Shown here: positions 5,821 through 7,430 of the stretch, one piece after another | How the letters are laid out: each line of letters starts with the position of its first letter | Position numbering within the stretch: position 1 is the first letter of the stretch | Source: Bacillota bacterium | Lineage (GTDB): Bacteria > Bacillota > Desulfotomaculia > Desulfotomaculales > JAJYZD01 | Direction of reading: 5' to 3' | NCBI GenBank assembly: GCA_021800315.1 | Contig: JAJYZD010000191.1 | Coordinates: 1 to 7,430, forward strand | DNA length: 7,430 nt | Made by a program: the position numbers and the translations under genes | The notes under the pieces: model-generated | Database searches by the model: none | Told to the model about the DNA's origin: nothing | The model's input: only the letters and a program-made list of their open reading frames with translations

Positions 5821-6258
5821 ATGCCGAGCTATGTAATTACCGCGAAGTGTGACGGTTGCAAAGGGCAGGACAAGACGGCCTGCATGTACATCTGCCCCAA
5901 TGATCTGATGGTGTTGGACAAGGGGAAAATGAAGGCCTACAACCAGGATCCGTCCGCGTGCTGGGAGTGCCTGTGTTGCGCCAAGATCTGCCCGCAGCAG
6001 GCTATCGACCTGAGAGGTTATGCCGACTTCGTGCCCTTGGGCGCCAGCGTGGTGCCGATGCGCGGTTCGGAAGACATCATGTGGACCGTTAAGTTCCGCA
6101 ACGGCCTGCTGAAGCGGTTCAAATTCAAGACCCGTACGACTCCCGAGGGCGAGGCCGTTCCCGACGGCGGCTACGCTACGGCCACGGACGATCTGAAGAG
6201 CCCGCTTCTGTTCACCGAGCCCGCTTCGATCGGTGTCGATCTTCCGACTTTGAAGTAA
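5821..6258 (+). CDS. aprB: Adenylylsulfate reductase beta subunit (AprB)
   Basis: The 145-residue iron-sulfur subunit of dissimilatory APS reductase. It passes electrons to the FAD of AprA for reduction of APS to sulfite and AMP in the cytoplasm. The N-terminal ferredoxin-like half has C10-x2-C13-x7-C21-x3-C25-P and C47-x2-C50-x2-C53-x3-C57-P, giving eight ligands for two [4Fe-4S] clusters. As in ferredoxins, the fourth Cys of each motif should complete the other cluster. Cys52 is an extra cysteine. Trp48 matches the conserved tryptophan described between the clusters in the Archaeoglobus enzyme. Residues 68-145 form the AprB-specific tail that wraps around AprA; GYADFVPLGASV (66-77) and DIMWTVKFRNG (85-95) are typical. 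Length is normal. aprA starts 23 bases downstream, so the two are co-transcribed. All ligands are intact and the identification is secure. Confidence 0.97.
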   Translation: MPSYVITAKCDGCKGQDKTACMYICPNDLMVLDKGKMKAYNQDPSACWECLCCAKICPQQAIDLRGYADFVPLGASVVPMRGSEDIMWTVKFRNGLLKRFKFKTRTTPEGEAVPDGGYATATDDLKSPLLFTEPASIGVDLPTLK

Positions 6259-6263
6259 CACGC

Positions 6264-6271
6264 TGAGGAGG
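6264..6271 (+). promoter_or_regulatory. Ribosome-binding site of aprA
   Basis: TGAGGAGG in the 23-base aprB-aprA gap, ten bases before the ATG at 6282. Independent strong initiation supports the expected equal production of the two subunits. Confidence 0.8.
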
Positions 6272-6281
6272 TTTAAGAGAT

Positions 6282-7430
6282 ATGCCTGCTTTCGAAACTG
6301 TAGAAGTAACCACCGATCTATTGATTCTGGGCGGCGGCATGGCGTCCTGCGGGGCGGCCGTCGAAGCGGCCTACTGGGCCAAGAAACAAGGCCTGAAGGT
6401 CACCCTGGTCGACAAGGCGGCCCTTGACCGCAGCGGCGCGGTGGCCATGGGTCTTTCCGCCATCAACCAGTATGTCGGCCTGCAGGAAGGCCTGAATACC
6501 GTTGAGGATTACGTGAAGTACGTCCGGCAGGACCTGATGGGCGTCACCCGCGAGGACCTCGTTTACAACATCGCCCGTCACGTCGACTCCTCCGTGCACC
6601 TGTTCGAAAAATGGGGCCTGCCCATCTGGCTGGACGACAACGGCGGCTACGTGCACGAGGGCCGCTGGCAACTCATGATCAACGGCGAATCCTACAAGAT
6701 CATCGTCGCCGAGGCGGCCAAGAACGCGCTGGGCGTCGAAAACATTTACGAGCGCGTCTTCATCGTGGAGCCCCTCATGGACGGCGACCGGGTGGCCGGC
6801 GCGGTAGGTTTTTCCACTCGCGAGAACAAGTTCTACGTCTTCCGGGCCAAGGCCGTCATGTGCGCCATGGGCGGTGCCGTCGGCGTGTTCAAGCCCCGGT
6901 CCTCGGGCGAAGGTCTCGGCCGTTCCTGGTATCCCCCGTTCAACGCCGGTGCCAGCGCGTACTTCACCCTCCGGGCCGGTGCCGAGATGACCTGCCAGGA
7001 AGTGCGCTTCATCCCGGTCCGTTTCAAGGATGCCTACGGCCCGGTCGGCGCCTGGTTCCTGCTCTTCCAGTCCCGGGCCACCAACTCCCTGGGCGAGAAC
7101 TATATGCAGACCCGGGCGTACGCGCTGGAGGACTATGGTGTCTACGGCAAGACCAAGCCCGTTCCGGCCAACCTGCGCAACTACCTGATGATGCTGGATG
7201 TCAACGAGGGCAAAGGGCCGATCTACATGCGGACGGAAGAGGCCATCGCCAAGATCGCCTCGGCGGCCGGCTCGGAGAAGGAATTCAAGAAGAAGATGAA
7301 GGAACTCGAGTCCGAGGCCTGGGAAGACTTCCTCGACATGACCATCGCGCAGGCCATGCTGTGGGCGGCCACCAACACCGCTCCGGAAGAGAAGCCGTCC
7401 GAAATCGCCGCCGCCGAGCCGTACTTCATC
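6282..7430 (+). CDS. aprA: Adenylylsulfate reductase alpha subunit (AprA), C-terminus cut by window edge
   Basis: The FAD-containing catalytic subunit of APS reductase, of the fumarate reductase/succinate dehydrogenase flavoprotein superfamily. It reduces APS to sulfite and AMP. The 383 codons present are about 60% of a typical protein of 610-660 residues. The FAD dinucleotide-binding motif LLILGGGMASCGAA is at 13-26, followed by TLVDKA (41-46) and RSGAVAMGLSAINQY (50-64), all characteristic of AprA. From memory, active-site residues of the Archaeoglobus enzyme match: Trp216, Arg247, Gly256, Phe259 and Leu260 correspond to Trp234, Arg265, Gly274, Phe277 and Leu278 at a constant offset of 18, and Asn62 probably to Asn74. 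The catalytic His398 equivalent is expected a few residues beyond the window, after AEPYFI. No frameshift or stop is seen. It forms an operon with aprB. Downstream genes (often qmo/hdr) are not visible. Confidence 0.97.
   Translation, partial: MPAFETVEVTTDLLILGGGMASCGAAVEAAYWAKKQGLKVTLVDKAALDRSGAVAMGLSAINQYVGLQEGLNTVEDYVKYVRQDLMGVTREDLVYNIARHVDSSVHLFEKWGLPIWLDDNGGYVHEGRWQLMINGESYKIIVAEAAKNALGVENIYERVFIVEPLMDGDRVAGAVGFSTRENKFYVFRAKAVMCAMGGAVGVFKPRSSGEGLGRSWYPPFNAGASAYFTLRAGAEMTCQEVRFIPVRFKDAYGPVGAWFLLFQSRATNSLGENYMQTRAYALEDYGVYGKTKPVPANLRNYLMMLDVNEGKGPIYMRTEEAIAKIASAAGSEKEFKKKMKELESEAWEDFLDMTIAQAMLWAATNTAPEEKPSEIAAAEPYFI

Noticed and set aside
5640..5852. A small plus-strand gene between the ATPase and aprB
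   Set aside because: It overlaps the aprB start in another frame, is Arg/Gly-rich from GC-rich spacer DNA, and shows no known domain.

Overview
The right end of the window carries aprB and the first 383 codons of aprA. These encode the two subunits of dissimilatory adenylylsulfate (APS) reductase, so the organism is most likely a sulfate reducer or a close relative. Strong AGGAGG ribosome-binding sites, GC-rich coding sequence (roughly 55-65% by eye), a 215-residue CRP/FNR regulator and the aprB-aprA order fit the Gram-positive, Desulfotomaculum/Pelotomaculum-like lineage best. That placement is an inference; no 16S or other marker is present.

Layout, left to right. (1) 1-1170, minus: a DASS/SLC13 (CitT-like) anion transporter whose C-terminus lies beyond the left edge. 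(2) 1171-1655: a 486-base spacer holding the transporter's leader, with a hairpin at 1288-1323, possible decayed coding sequence, and an intrinsic terminator for the next gene. (3) 1656-2303, minus: a CRP/FNR-family regulator. (4) 2304-3105: an 802-base region without a convincing gene. It holds a bulged hairpin at 2568-2602, an AT-rich stretch with a perfect 36-bp tandem duplication carrying two palindromes at 2855-2932, and a widely spaced inverted repeat at 3009-3062 just before the next gene. (5) 3106-5610, plus: a complete P3A-type (proton-pumping) P-type ATPase of 834 residues. (6) 5611-5820: a spacer with a GC-rich hairpin. (7) 5821-6258, plus: aprB. (8) 6282-7430, plus: aprA, cut by the right edge.

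How the parts may work together. AprBA reduces APS to sulfite and AMP in the cytoplasm. In Gram-positive sulfate reducers the apr genes usually lie next to sat (ATP sulfurylase) and qmo/hdr-type genes. Here the gene upstream of aprB is an ion-pumping ATPase instead of sat, and what follows aprA is outside the window. The anion transporter could import sulfate or a dicarboxylate substrate, and the CRP/FNR regulator could control any of these units. Those links rest on position alone.

The most unusual non-coding signal is the duplicated palindrome in the AT-rich segment upstream of the ATPase. The low-GC composition continues about 250 bases into the ATPase gene before changing abruptly to GC-rich, which suggests that the promoter and 5' end of this gene have a different history from the rest. 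I found no clear evidence for a wholly new biological system.
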